From: Phycisphaerae bacterium
Lineage (GTDB): Bacteria > Planctomycetota > Phycisphaerae > Sedimentisphaerales > SM23-30
Reading direction: 5' to 3'
DNA length: 33,724 nt
Assembly (NCBI GenBank): GCA_016342495.1
Contig: JAEIOG010000055.1
Location: 1-33,724 of the forward strand
Shown: piece by piece, positions 1 to 8,351 of the stretch
Layout of the letters: every line of letters begins with the position of its first letter
How positions within the stretch are numbered: the stretch's first letter is position 1
Program-made: the position numbers and the translations under genes
The notes under the pieces: generated by a model
Told to the model about the DNA's origin: nothing
The model's database searches: none
Seen by the model: the letters and a program-made list of their open reading frames with translations, nothing else

Positions 1-142
1 ACCCCCCAAAACAAGTGAAAAATTAGAGCTTAATTTTCTAATAGAATTGTCTCATTTTGCTTGACAATTACCGTCTCGACCAATTATCTTCGCCACTTAA
101 CGAGCAAATTTAAAAATAATGCAAAAACTAAGGCACAATAAT

Positions 143-1513
143 CTATTTCATTAAAGCTTGGATCTGCTGAATCATCTCGTTGGCAGTGTCGACATCTTTG
201 GCCTCGGCTATCAATCGCATAATAGGTTCGGTATTGCTGGCTCGCAAATGCACCCAACCATCTGGCAGGTCTATTCTTATGCCATCACTATTATCAACTC
301 TGGCACCACCTTCGGCCATCGCAAAATGACGACTGACCATTTCCAGCTTCTGGGCCGCCTTTTCTGCCGGACATTCAAACTTTGTTTTAATCATTTCATA
401 TTTTGGAATCTCGGCAACCAGCTCGCTGATGGTCTTACCTGTTTCAGCCAATAATTGTAGCACCAGCACAATACCCACAAAGCTGTCACGAACCGGTATG
501 ACCCGTAAATCAATAATACCGCCATTACCTTCGCCACCTACGATACAATCATTGGCTACCATGGCATTTGCGACATGAGCTTCGCCAACTGGGGTCCGGA
601 TAACTTCACAGCCCGCCTGAGCCGCCAAATCATCAATCATTCTTGAAGTGGAAAGATTAGCTGCGGCCTTGCCTTTTTTCTTGCTGAACATATATTTGGC
701 CGCTAGAGCCAAAGTATATTCTTCACCGATATAATTGCCTTTTTCATCAATCAATGCCAATCGATCAGCATCAGGATCCTGGGCAAAACCGACTACCGCT
801 TTATATTTCAGAACTTGCGGGCCTAAATCTTTTAGATTCTCCGCTGTTGGCTCTGGGGTATGAGCAAATATCCCCGTTGGCCTCTCATTCAAATGTATCA
901 ACTCACAACCCAATGCATGTAAAAGCTCGGCAGTTCCGATACAGCCAGCGCCATTAACGCTGTCCAATACAACCTTAAATCGCTTTGACCGAATCAAAGT
1001 CTTATCACAAAGCTGCATCGCAGTATCAACATGAAAAGCATGTGTTCGAGTATCAGCGGTGGCATTGCCAACATTAAGCGAATCCAGCTGATCAAAATCC
1101 CCATTACGGAAACTGTCCTGAATAACCTTAACTTCATCAGCGGGAAAAGCAATCCCATCATGCCTAAGCAATTTAATACCATTCCAAGGCACCGGATTAT
1201 GCGAAGCGGTTATTATCACCGAGCCATCACATTGTAGATTTTTACCCATCAGGGCCCCGCCGGGAGTAGTCACGATTCCTAAATCCACTACATCACAACC
1301 GCAAGCCATCAAGCCCGCACTAACCGCCGCAGCGATCATCGGCCCGCTGGGACGACTATCACGTCCGATAGCTATTTTAGGTTTCTTACCATCGCTGGCT
1401 TTACGCTTGAGATAGGTGCCAAAAGCCATCCCATATTCAGATGCCTCCTTAGGACCCAGATTTTCGCCAATTATCCCTCGTAAACCGCTTATACTTACAA
1501 TCAAAGGTACCAT
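143..1513 (-). CDS. glmM: Phosphohexomutase (phosphoglucosamine/phosphomannomutase type)
   Basis: This 456-residue alpha-D-phosphohexomutase interconverts hexose 6- and 1-phosphates. The likely reaction is glucosamine-6-P to glucosamine-1-P, for peptidoglycan and LPS precursors in the cytosol. All four family signatures are visible: the catalytic phosphoserine loop TASHNP (Ser104), the Mg-binding loop DPDADR (246-251), the sugar-binding GEGNGG (327-332) and the phosphate-binding RASNTEP (424-430). The length is normal for the family. DPDADR rather than DGDGDR is the variant I associate with archaeal and some bacterial GlmM or phosphomannomutase proteins. Substrate choice among glucosamine, mannose and glucose therefore cannot be settled from sequence alone. 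The start has only a weak AGAG upstream. The gene stands apart from DUF4914, with about 400 bases and a terminator between them, so it probably has its own promoter. Confidence 0.85.
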   Translation of the reverse strand: MVPLIVSISGLRGIIGENLGPKEASEYGMAFGTYLKRKASDGKKPKIAIGRDSRPSGPMIAAAVSAGLMACGCDVVDLGIVTTPGGALMGKNLQCDGSVIITASHNPVPWNGIKLLRHDGIAFPADEVKVIQDSFRNGDFDQLDSLNVGNATADTRTHAFHVDTAMQLCDKTLIRSKRFKVVLDSVNGAGCIGTAELLHALGCELIHLNERPTGIFAHTPEPTAENLKDLGPQVLKYKAVVGFAQDPDADRLALIDEKGNYIGEEYTLALAAKYMFSKKKGKAAANLSTSRMIDDLAAQAGCEVIRTPVGEAHVANAMVANDCIVGGEGNGGIIDLRVIPVRDSFVGIVLVLQLLAETGKTISELVAEIPKYEMIKTKFECPAEKAAQKLEMVSRHFAMAEGGARVDNSDGIRIDLPDGWVHLRASNTEPIMRLIAEAKDVDTANEMIQQIQALMK

Positions 1514-1847
1514 AACTCTAATGCTTTCTATTTAAAATAATAATTTCTATTAACCATTTATATTATCGGCTATTTTAGTTGGGAAATAATGTAAAACCAA
1601 CGCCAGACGCCAAGGTTCCGCCAGCAAGTGCCCCCTTGGCCTATACATGACGATATCTCCAATTAGATAAACTTTCAAACTTACTTAAGGGAGCCTCTAA
1701 TAATTGGTTTCGTCAGCGAGAGCGAAAGTTTTTTTGGCTGACAAAAAATGAAAAAATGGCATATTAGTAAATATTCCACGCATATCATTCTGTAGCTCAG
1801 GCGAAAAAAGATTCGCTCGCATAAGTAGCAAATTCCCAAACTTTATT
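1514..1847. other. Intergenic stretch upstream of the phosphohexomutase
   Basis: I see no convincing gene here. A 7-bp inverted repeat (GCCAAGG at 1609-1615, CCTTGGC at 1634-1640, 18-nt loop) lies about 100 bases upstream of the phosphohexomutase start. It could be a leader hairpin or part of a small RNA. A short open frame on the minus strand at 1697-1888 starts inside the DUF4914 terminator and is rejected. The phosphohexomutase promoter must lie here, but no clear -35/-10 pair was recognised. Confidence 0.4.
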
Positions 1848-1884
1848 AAAAAACCCTCGTCGATAAAACGAGGGCTGTTTTTTT
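1848..1884 (-). terminator. Intrinsic terminator after the DUF4914 gene (bidirectional shape)
   Basis: A 7-bp stem, CCCTCGT (1854-1860) paired with ACGAGGG (1868-1874), has a 7-nt A-rich loop. It is flanked by an A6 run on the left and a T-rich run on the right. Read on the minus strand it ends in six T residues and starts about 35 bases after the DUF4914 stop codon. Confidence 0.85.
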
Positions 1885-1909
1885 CCAATTATAACTGTCT
1901 ATGCTGTTA

Positions 1910-3823
1910 CTATTTCACCACCGATCCAACATCCATCAGGTTTTCATAGTCTGCTACCGTGCCATTATTCAAACAGCATTCAATAATCTTTCTGCCCAGT
2001 GGATCAAGATCTTCACTCAGGAAGTTTTGTAATTCTTTGACAAAGAAATCTTGCAGAATTTTAGCACCTTTGTCATATGCCTCTTCACCAACCTGACGTT
2101 GTTTTTCCGGGCGTAGCAGCCATTCAGGCATTTGCGTCCCTTCAATCTGCATGGTATTTAATGCATAGCCCATAAGTGGACAGCGCGCCGGACTGACTAG
2201 ATTAGGCATAAACTTTGCTGTTCCCCGTCTAGCCAGATATTCACGCGATACCCATTCTGTCATAAAACCAACATTCCAGGCCCCAACATGCTGATTAGGA
2301 ATCAATACATAGCGAACCCGTGGCGTACTCAGCATCTGTCTCAATAACAAATTCGCATGGTCAACCATACGTCCAGCGGCAAATGGCCAATATGAACCAA
2401 CACCTTCACTTGTCATACCTTCAGTGGCGGTGATACTTGGATTATCATGACCACGCGGTGAAACCAGTCGCCAAATCCATGCAAGAGCACCAGGTAAAAT
2501 ATTTAAATAACCTGCGATGCCATAGGTTGGATTCTTACTGGTACAAGCTGGCATCCTAATGCCAAAACTTCTTATCATAACTTCTGCCATACCATTTACA
2601 ATTTCGGGCATATACTGCCGCGGCAAAATCACACGCGGATTGGGACAAGGCTTCCCCGGATGATCTTCAGTATGCTCCCAGATTAAACAAGTGGAATCTT
2701 CAACACCATTCATATTCAAAAAGATCAAAGGCTCTGTAGGATGAATAGTCAAACTTTCCAAAGTGTGATCTGTCCCATATTTGTCGATATGATTTACCCG
2801 CAGAAACCATGCCTTCTCTGCATCACCAGCTAAAAGATAACCATCACTATGTTGGCCAACCGGTGCACATCTGGCCATATCATCAGTTACCGGCCTGAGA
2901 TCACAAGCCTGGTTCAATACCAGATGTCTGGTTTCTTTGGTAACTGTATTATTACCCAATAGCAAACGACCATCTCTCAAGCGATGTATACGCTCAAGCA
3001 TCTCGCTTTTGCCGCTGCCGCTGGCCCCTTCGTGCATAATTGTTGTCACATTATCATAAGGTGTCACTACCTGCACTGTCGCTCCATGTAAGGTCAGCCA
3101 TTCATCACCAGCAGTTGCCCCCAGAGAAAGCAGAATACCATAGACACCTTTTTTGGCACTGGGCCCTGGATATAAATTGTAGGCAAATACTTCATGAATA
3201 TATGGCAGACGATTGTGGACAACTACCTGCTTGCCTTCAAAATGGGTATGTCTGAATGGCGGTGCCAGGTAAATGATACTTTTAACCTTGAAATTTGCCG
3301 GAACCTCGTCACACGGAATCATTCCCTGCAAATCGCCAAGTCCGCCAATAAAAAAACCGGCATTGTCTGGAGCAATCAAAACGGCCCCCATGCCAGAATC
3401 AGGAGTGCTGTCGGCCAACATAAAAGGCATAACAACAAGATTCTGTTTTTCGAGCCAATCAAAGGTTTCTTGCCTTAAATCAGTAAATGTCGTACCAAAA
3501 CGCTCTACAAATTGGGTCTTATCGGTAGGTTGCTCATCAGCGATAACCATACATTCAGGGTCACGACGACGCATATATGCTTCGGGATAATTCACTGACA
3601 AACCATTTTTGCATTTTGTTACAGTTGCTTCTACGACCGTACCCATACCTGGAACTTCATATTTAACTTCAAATGTCCCTTTTTCCATTCCGCCCATAGC
3701 CATCGATAATACTTCCTGGCGACTTTTGGGGAAAATACATTTTGGACTGTTAGCTAATAAATTCTCAACCTCTGGAGGAAAACCTACTGTTTGCCATTTT
3801 TTTGAAAAATCAATTTTTTCCAT
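1910..3823 (-). CDS. DUF4914-family protein with PEPCK-like P-loop
   Basis: The 637-residue cytosolic protein matches what I recall of DUF4914, including the run EAYMRRRDPECMVI around residues 81-94. It has a clear Walker A loop, GASGSGKS (266-273), placed centrally as in phosphoenolpyruvate carboxykinase and HPr kinase folds. It is therefore probably a nucleotide-binding, PEPCK-like enzyme, but its reaction is not known to me. The start has AGGA seven bases upstream of ATG. No signal peptide or membrane segment is seen. It stands alone: 785 bases separate it from gdhA upstream, and a terminator follows at once. The family assignment rests on memory of conserved motifs, and the kinase or carboxykinase idea rests on the P-loop alone. 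Confidence 0.7.
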   Translation of the reverse strand: MEKIDFSKKWQTVGFPPEVENLLANSPKCIFPKSRQEVLSMAMGGMEKGTFEVKYEVPGMGTVVEATVTKCKNGLSVNYPEAYMRRRDPECMVIADEQPTDKTQFVERFGTTFTDLRQETFDWLEKQNLVVMPFMLADSTPDSGMGAVLIAPDNAGFFIGGLGDLQGMIPCDEVPANFKVKSIIYLAPPFRHTHFEGKQVVVHNRLPYIHEVFAYNLYPGPSAKKGVYGILLSLGATAGDEWLTLHGATVQVVTPYDNVTTIMHEGASGSGKSEMLERIHRLRDGRLLLGNNTVTKETRHLVLNQACDLRPVTDDMARCAPVGQHSDGYLLAGDAEKAWFLRVNHIDKYGTDHTLESLTIHPTEPLIFLNMNGVEDSTCLIWEHTEDHPGKPCPNPRVILPRQYMPEIVNGMAEVMIRSFGIRMPACTSKNPTYGIAGYLNILPGALAWIWRLVSPRGHDNPSITATEGMTSEGVGSYWPFAAGRMVDHANLLLRQMLSTPRVRYVLIPNQHVGAWNVGFMTEWVSREYLARRGTAKFMPNLVSPARCPLMGYALNTMQIEGTQMPEWLLRPEKQRQVGEEAYDKGAKILQDFFVKELQNFLSEDLDPLGRKIIECCLNNGTVADYENLMDVGSVVK

Positions 3824-4203
3824 TTCTATATCCTAAAATCCTAACTTTTATCTAGCAATCCCCAGCATATCTAATCTTGCCCTTACAAAAAGCAAAATAC
3901 CAAAGCTGTAATAGCTACTGCCCGGGAACAATCAATTCTCATGTATACGAAAAGTATCAACTATCTGCATACACAAAACCAGACTTTTATACCAGATTTG
4001 TATTTTATAATCAATATATTTATTATACGCAAAAACAAGCTATCACTTATGGACATACCAAAAACATCCCTATTATCCCAAAATCACGGGTAGCAAAAGG
4101 CAGTAAAATGCAAAAAAATGACCAAAATCGACCAAAAAGAGCAAATTTTCACATGTTTTTGCATCAAAAAATCGGGGAACTGGTACGACCAAAGCTAGGC
4201 GCG

Positions 4204-4252
4204 CAAAAAAAGCGAGAGAAAGAAGACGTCTTTTAGCTCTCTCTCTCTCTCG
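4204..4252 (-). terminator. Strong orphan intrinsic terminator
   Basis: On the minus strand a GA-rich arm, beginning GCGAGAGAGAGAG (from 4252), pairs over about 13 bp (two G-U) with the arm ending TCTCTCGC (to 4212). A run of seven T residues follows. It lies about 360 bases downstream of the gdhA stop and about 380 bases upstream of the DUF4914 start. It may therefore end a long gdhA 3' UTR, end an unrecognised small RNA, or act as an attenuator in a long DUF4914 leader. Confidence 0.7.
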
Positions 4253-4573
4253 CCCAAAGGAGGAGGAAAATGTTTATCTTTAATAGGAAACCGTAGTCTC
4301 CATGTCATTTATACATCAGTTATATCGGTCATGCAAATAAAATGTGTTAATTTTTCATCATTTTTAAATTTATTTAATATTTAACCTTAACATTTCTATA
4401 TGCTTTATTGACAGACATTTAAGCAAAATACCATTTTTTAACTTATAAAACGGGATATATACACATAAATATCTACATATAATTTTAAAAGTATTCTTTA
4501 TAAAGCTAGGGTAAATCCTACTCAATAAATTCTTATATTTATTACGCAAAACATCTGAATAATGTTCAATTAA

Positions 4574-4605
4574 ATAAAAATTAGTGAAAAATTATACATT
4601 TTCAC
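4574..4605 (-). terminator. Weak hairpin just after gdhA
   Basis: GTGAAAA (4584-4590) pairs with TTTTCAC (4599-4605), and a T-rich stretch follows on the minus strand. It sits within four bases of the gdhA stop. The stem is AT-rich, so termination would be leaky. Confidence 0.4.
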
Positions 4606-4608
4606 CCA

Positions 4609-5874
4609 TCAAGGCAACAAACCACGGGCGATTATGCCATCAGCTACTTTCTGGACGCCTATGTCCATAGCTGCATCACGCATCGATACTTTTTTGGATT
4701 GAGAATAGTCATAAACTTCTCCAAAACGCTTAAACATGCGATTATAAAGGCGTTGCTCGACATCTTCCAGAGTCATTTGTTCCCGTTGAGTTTCCTGAGT
4801 ATATTCCAGATATGAAACAAATACACCACCAGCATTAGCCAAAATATCAGGAATAATAAAAGCACCTTTTGCATAGAGGATTTCATCACCATCGGGTGTC
4901 ATAGGAGCATTAGCACCTTCGGCGATAATTTTGGCTTTAACTTTATCAGCATTCTGGGCAGTAATCTGAGACTGGGCGGCAGCGGGGATAAGAATATCGC
5001 AATCAACATATAAAACTTCGTCGCTGGCAACATCAGTGCCCCCGGCAAAGCCTTTAATCCCACCTGAAACATTGACATGATCAACTAAAGCAACCAGGTC
5101 GAGCCCTTGCTCATTGACAATACCACCGGTAACATCCGAGACAGCGATAACTTTTGAGCCGAGCTTGGCAATTTCCAAAGCTGCTACCGAACCAACATTA
5201 CCAAAACCCTGAACAGCAGTCCTGGTTTGGGAGATATCTATTCCCATTTTCTGGCAAGCAGCCTGGACGGTATAAACGCAGCCTTTGCCAGTAGCTTCGC
5301 GGCGACCTTCTATACCACCTAAGATCACGGGCTTACCGGTGACAAAACAGCCCTGAGTAATAGATTTACCGCTTGAATAAGAGATGCAGTCGCGAATATG
5401 GCCCATATCGGCTTCATTAGTACCCATATCAGGAGCTGGGACATATACTTCCGGGCCAATATGACGCAGAACCGCACGAGTAAAGGCTCGGATAATGACT
5501 TCTTTGCCAGCCTCCGAAACGGTAGTTGGGTCAAACTGGATACCACTTTTGCCACCACCAAAAGGTACACCAATAAGAGCGGTTTTCCAGGTCATTTCCA
5601 TCGATAAGCCACAAATATCGTCAAGGGTTACATCGCTGGCCATCCTAATACCACCTTTGGAGGGGCCGAGCGTATCGTTATGCCTGACGACAAAAACTTT
5701 GACATGCACATAGTCGCCATCGGGCTTTTCGGGATTGAGTGTGATTTCGATTTTCTCTTTGGGTTCCATAATTCGAGCGATAAGCTTATCTGAAAGCTTA
5801 AGCCTTTTGGCGGTTTGCTGGAAATTATAGATAGAAGTTTCAAAGATTCCTTCAGGGATTTTCTTGGAAGTCAT
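4609..5874 (-). CDS. gdhA: Glutamate dehydrogenase (Glu/Leu/Phe/Val dehydrogenase family)
   Basis: The 421-residue cytosolic enzyme catalyses reversible oxidative deamination of glutamate to 2-oxoglutarate and ammonia, linking nitrogen and carbon metabolism. The active-site spacing matches the clostridial enzyme exactly. Lys73 (GPSKGGIR), Lys97 (TWK), catalytic Lys109 (PFGGGKSG) and catalytic Asp149 (PAPDMGTNE) lie 24, 12 and 40 residues apart, as Lys89, Lys113, Lys125 and Asp165 do there. The Rossmann loop GFGNVG is at 223-228. Lys73 favours glutamate over branched-chain substrates. A strong GAGG site lies seven bases before ATG. A sigma70-like promoter with a perfect palindrome beside it lies upstream, so transcription is probably repressor-controlled. 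Coenzyme preference is not decided here. Confidence 0.93.
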   Translation of the reverse strand: MTSKKIPEGIFETSIYNFQQTAKRLKLSDKLIARIMEPKEKIEITLNPEKPDGDYVHVKVFVVRHNDTLGPSKGGIRMASDVTLDDICGLSMEMTWKTALIGVPFGGGKSGIQFDPTTVSEAGKEVIIRAFTRAVLRHIGPEVYVPAPDMGTNEADMGHIRDCISYSSGKSITQGCFVTGKPVILGGIEGRREATGKGCVYTVQAACQKMGIDISQTRTAVQGFGNVGSVAALEIAKLGSKVIAVSDVTGGIVNEQGLDLVALVDHVNVSGGIKGFAGGTDVASDEVLYVDCDILIPAAAQSQITAQNADKVKAKIIAEGANAPMTPDGDEILYAKGAFIIPDILANAGGVFVSYLEYTQETQREQMTLEDVEQRLYNRMFKRFGEVYDYSQSKKVSMRDAAMDIGVQKVADGIIARGLLP

Positions 5875-5937
5875 TGGCTTACCTCAAAATTCTGTAGCGA
5901 TTCCAACGCTAAAAAATGACCATTCTTGCACATTTTT

Positions 5938-5954
5938 GCTAATACCGTATTAGC
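5938..5954. promoter_or_regulatory. Perfect palindrome, candidate gdhA operator
   Basis: The 17-base GCTAATACCGTATTAGC has perfect 7-bp arms around CCG. It lies just downstream of the proposed gdhA -10 box, in the early transcribed region. That position would let a dimeric repressor block transcription. A looser inverted repeat (AAAAATG and CATTTTT, about 5912-5937) lies between it and the start codon. The binding protein is unknown. Confidence 0.55.
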
Positions 5955-5966
5955 TTCATAAAGGAG

Positions 5967-5996
5967 TTAATAATATATTTAGGGGGTCTGTGTCAA
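5967..5996 (-). promoter_or_regulatory. gdhA promoter (sigma70-like)
   Basis: On the minus strand TTGACA (5996-5991) is followed after 18 bases by TATTAA (5972-5967). The predicted start near 5960 gives an 85-base leader before gdhA. Confidence 0.6.
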
Positions 5997-6017
5997 TGGG
6001 CTATATCGGCAAAAAAA

Positions 6018-6054
6018 CAAAAAAAAGCCAACAGCATCTAGCTGAAGGCTTTTT
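6018..6054 (-). terminator. Intrinsic terminator between trxA and gdhA
   Basis: AGCC and CAGC (6026-6036 region) pair with GCTG and GGCT (6041-6050), with an A/A internal loop. Long A and T runs flank the stem. On the minus strand a long T-rich tract follows. It lies about 200 bases after the trxA stop and just before the gdhA promoter, so it insulates gdhA. Confidence 0.8.
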
Positions 6055-6252
6055 AAAATATAGAATCGTTGTTTAGAGTGATTAAACCTTGATTTTATCG
6101 GGACAAACAAACATTTAAAGTTAGAAAAAAAATATGACTTTCTTTGAAAATTTCTACAAAAAACGTTTATTTCAAACATAAATCTCAGTAGATTTTACGG
6201 AGTTCGAGGTAATCCTAGAGGCATTGTGCGCATTTCGTAGCAAAGTCTTTAA
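6055..6252. other. Long untranslated stretch between trxA and its terminator
   Basis: About 200 bases separate the trxA stop from the first terminator on that strand. No gene is seen. It would form an unusually long trxA 3' UTR or contain a small RNA that shares the terminator. Confidence 0.35.
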
Positions 6253-6579
6253 TTACAATAGTTCCTCAAGAACGCCTTGGAGGTCTTTTTTGCTGACCAT
6301 GCCAACCTTTTTGCTGGCGACCTGACCATCTTTAAAGAAGATCAGAGTGGGGATAGCGGTAATACCAAACTGAACAGCGGTTTCGCGATTATCATCGGTG
6401 TTAAGTTTGCCGAATTTGATTTTTCCGGCATAATCTTTAGCCAACTCTTCAATAATTGGAGCGATCATACGACATGGCCCACACCATTCGGCCCAAAAAT
6501 CCAGCAAAACCGGTGTAGTGCTGCTGATTACTTCGGCTTGGAAATTAGCATCTGTTATTTCAAGAACGTTCTCTGACAT
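6253..6579 (-). CDS. trxA: Thioredoxin
   Basis: This is a single-domain 108-residue cytosolic thioredoxin, a general protein disulfide reductant fed by thioredoxin reductase. The active site WCGPC is at 32-36 with the preceding FWAEW strand. The cis-proline motif IPT is at 76-78 (Pro77), followed by the usual FKDG turn. There is no signal peptide and the length is typical. AAAGGG lies eight bases before ATG. The gene is monocistronic or the last of a short run: the RidA-like gene is 139 bases upstream and a terminator lies about 200 bases downstream. Confidence 0.95.
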   Translation of the reverse strand: MSENVLEITDANFQAEVISSTTPVLLDFWAEWCGPCRMIAPIIEELAKDYAGKIKFGKLNTDDNRETAVQFGITAIPTLIFFKDGQVASKKVGMVSKKDLQGVLEELL

Positions 6580-6718
6580 ATCAATAGCCCTTTCAAATTT
6601 GTTATTTTGCCATTATTTCAATGAAACTGGGCATGGCGACCCCACACAATACAAAATTGTAGAGCTTAAGGCCACCAATGTCAAATAATGTATTTGGCAA
6701 ATCGTAATTTAAGCAAAA

Positions 6719-7177
6719 TTAAAGCGATTCAACGATCACTGCCAACTCGACTGCGGCATCTAAAGGAAGTTCGGCTACGCCTACGGCGGCACGGGCATGT
6801 AAGCCAGCGTCGCCAAAAACTTCATTTAAAAGCAATGAAGCACCGTTGGCAGCTATGGCCTGGTCAGTAAAGCCAGGGGCACTATTAACAAAGACTTCCA
6901 GTTTTACGATTTTTTTGACATTATCGAGGCTACCTAAGGCGCCTTTGATAACGGTTAAAGCATTAATAATACAGTATCGGGCCGCTGTCTGGCTATCTTC
7001 GATAGTGACATCAGAGCCAACCTTACCTGTAAAAGCTACTTTGCCATCTTTGATGGGCAACTGGCCGGAAAGATATAGCATATTGCCACTTTTAACTGAA
7101 GGCACATAAGCACCGGCAGCTTTGGGCATTGGAGGAAGTTCGATATTAAGTTCAGCTAATTTTTGTTCGATACTCAT
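6719..7177 (-). CDS. RidA/YjgF-family enamine/imine deaminase-like protein
   Basis: This 152-residue member of the YjgF/YER057c/UK114 family has typical members that hydrolyse reactive 2-aminoacrylate and other imines released by PLP enzymes. Arg129 (in LHARAAVG) and Glu144 lie 15 residues apart, the same spacing as the substrate-binding Arg105 and Glu120 of E. coli RidA. It is longer than RidA proper (about 128) because of an N-terminal extension (about residues 1-25) and an internal insertion. This resembles the longer YjgF-like subgroup with a less defined role. It lies 48 bases downstream of scpA on the same strand and may be co-transcribed with it. The Shine-Dalgarno site is weak. Confidence 0.82.
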   Translation of the reverse strand: MSIEQKLAELNIELPPMPKAAGAYVPSVKSGNMLYLSGQLPIKDGKVAFTGKVGSDVTIEDSQTAARYCIINALTVIKGALGSLDNVKKIVKLEVFVNSAPGFTDQAIAANGASLLLNEVFGDAGLHARAAVGVAELPLDAAVELAVIVESL

Positions 7178-7225
7178 TTTTCATTCTTTCTTAAAATTAG
7201 GTACAAGTCATGAGTTATAAGATAC

Positions 7226-8308
7226 TCACGAGTTTTTGTTTTCCTCTGATTGATTATCGTCAGTTGCAGGTTCCTGACTGGTGGCATCTTTTTCCAATTC
7301 TTCTTCTAAAATCCTATCAATGCCATCCTTAAAGTTAACTTTATCGGTATATTCCTCGTCAGCATCTGGTTCATCAGGAGTTAAAGGTTCAGGAACCTGT
7401 TCAACACCCATTTCATCTTCCAAAAACTCATCAATATCAGCTTTGGATTCAGGCTGGTTATCAATCTGGGCTATATCATTCTGGGGCTGATGAACATTAT
7501 CCTCGTAGCCATCTTCTTCCTGTCTTTGGCCAGAAACAGTGCGGGCAACGGCAAGTTCAGCGGGTTCATCGGTGAGCGGAAAAACATAAATATGGCCAAA
7601 GGTTTTTTCCTGTTCGATACGAACAAGCTTTTGACGCATCAATTCCAATAATGACAGGAACAACCCCATGCATTCCATTCGGGTTTTAACGGTTGCAAAA
7701 ACATCTTCAAATCTCAAAGACTTTTTCTGCTGAGCCATATCCAAAACATGAACTTCATAAACATCGATAGGGGTATAGTCGTGGATTACTTCATGGCCGG
7801 TATTCGCTAAAATACCTTTCATCAAGCGTTGGAAAGCATCCATCAGATCCCATATCTGCACGCTTTCCATATCCAGTTCCTGCTCGGATTTTAATTCTTT
7901 TTTTACTCGCTTGAGGTCAGCTAATGGCCGATGATATCGCATTGCCTGTTCTACGGCACTATCATCCAATACAGTGGAAGCATCTTTATATTTTTTATAT
8001 TCTAAAAGCTGCTTGACCAGCTCGAGCCTGGGGTCGCTGAGGTCTTCGCCTTCTTCGCCCTCACTGACCTCATCACGCGGAATCAACATAGCCGACTTGA
8101 TTTCCATAAGGGTTGCAGCCATCACGATAAAGTCGCCAGCTAACTCAAGGTTAATTTCCTTGATAACTTCAATATACTTAACATATTGATGGGTTATCGA
8201 GACAATTGGGATATCAGTAATATCAATTTCGTCACGGCGAATAAGATACAACAGCAAGTCCAAAGGGCCATTGTAAATATCAAGTTGTACACGGTATTTT
8301 TCTGTCAT
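7226..8308 (-). CDS. scpA: Segregation and condensation protein A (kleisin)
   Basis: ScpA is the kleisin that bridges the SMC heads, with ScpB, in bacterial condensin for chromosome compaction and segregation. The N-terminal domain shows the typical YNGPLDLLLYLIRRDEIDI run (residues 12-30) and the AATLMEIKSAMLIP helix (about 64-77). The C-terminal winged-helix domain follows (about 200-250). About 100 residues of acidic, probably disordered tail (260-360) make this protein (360 aa) longer than typical ScpA (about 250). No scpB is found in the window. A hairpin at 8332-8351 lies in the short leader. ATG has no strong Shine-Dalgarno site. Confidence 0.9.
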   Translation of the reverse strand: MTEKYRVQLDIYNGPLDLLLYLIRRDEIDITDIPIVSITHQYVKYIEVIKEINLELAGDFIVMAATLMEIKSAMLIPRDEVSEGEEGEDLSDPRLELVKQLLEYKKYKDASTVLDDSAVEQAMRYHRPLADLKRVKKELKSEQELDMESVQIWDLMDAFQRLMKGILANTGHEVIHDYTPIDVYEVHVLDMAQQKKSLRFEDVFATVKTRMECMGLFLSLLELMRQKLVRIEQEKTFGHIYVFPLTDEPAELAVARTVSGQRQEEDGYEDNVHQPQNDIAQIDNQPESKADIDEFLEDEMGVEQVPEPLTPDEPDADEEYTDKVNFKDGIDRILEEELEKDATSQEPATDDNQSEENKNS

Positions 8309-8331
8309 ATCTACTAAGCGTAGGGCTAACT

Positions 8332-8351
8332 ACCAGGTGCGAGCAACTGGT
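8332..8351. promoter_or_regulatory. Imperfect palindrome before scpA
   Basis: ACCAG and TGC (8332-8340) pair with GCA and CTGGT (8343-8351), with one unpaired base on each side. It starts 24 bases before the scpA ATG. It could be an operator or a leader hairpin. No function is known. Confidence 0.3.

Larger units (their letters stand above)
3824..4608. other. 785-base AT-rich intergenic region between gdhA and DUF4914
   Basis: No protein gene is supported. The region holds a strong minus-strand terminator (4204-4252) and a weak T-rich hairpin just after gdhA (4584-4605). A (CT)7 run at 4237-4251 forms one arm of the strong stem. The promoter and leader of DUF4914 should lie between 3824 and about 4200. 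An open plus-strand frame at 3877-4236 has AT-rich, low-complexity translation and ends inside the terminator stem, so it is taken as spurious. Confidence 0.5.

Noticed and set aside
1790-1840. TGTAGCTCAGGCG resembling a tRNA D-arm
   Set aside because: No anticodon arm, T-arm or acceptor pairing follows at the right spacing.
1697-1888. 63-codon minus-strand open frame between the phosphohexomutase and DUF4914
   Set aside because: Its first codons lie inside the DUF4914 terminator hairpin, it has no ribosome site, and the translation resembles no family.
3877-4236. 119-codon plus-strand open frame in the gdhA/DUF4914 gap
   Set aside because: Low-complexity, Lys/Gln/Tyr-rich translation from AT-rich DNA, no ribosome site, and its stop lies within the strong terminator stem.
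4254-4296. Near-perfect Shine-Dalgarno (AAAGGAGGAGG) followed by ATG and an eight-residue frame, MFIFNRKP
   Set aside because: Too short, no downstream gene on that strand, no promoter seen; it borders the terminator stem and is probably chance.
5979-6179. 66-codon minus-strand open frame downstream of trxA
   Set aside because: It runs straight through the terminator at 6018-6054 and its Phe/Lys-rich translation comes from A/T runs.
6190-6230. GAGTTCGAGG resembling a tRNA T-loop downstream of trxA
   Set aside because: The flanking bases do not form a 5-bp T-stem and no other arms are present on either strand.
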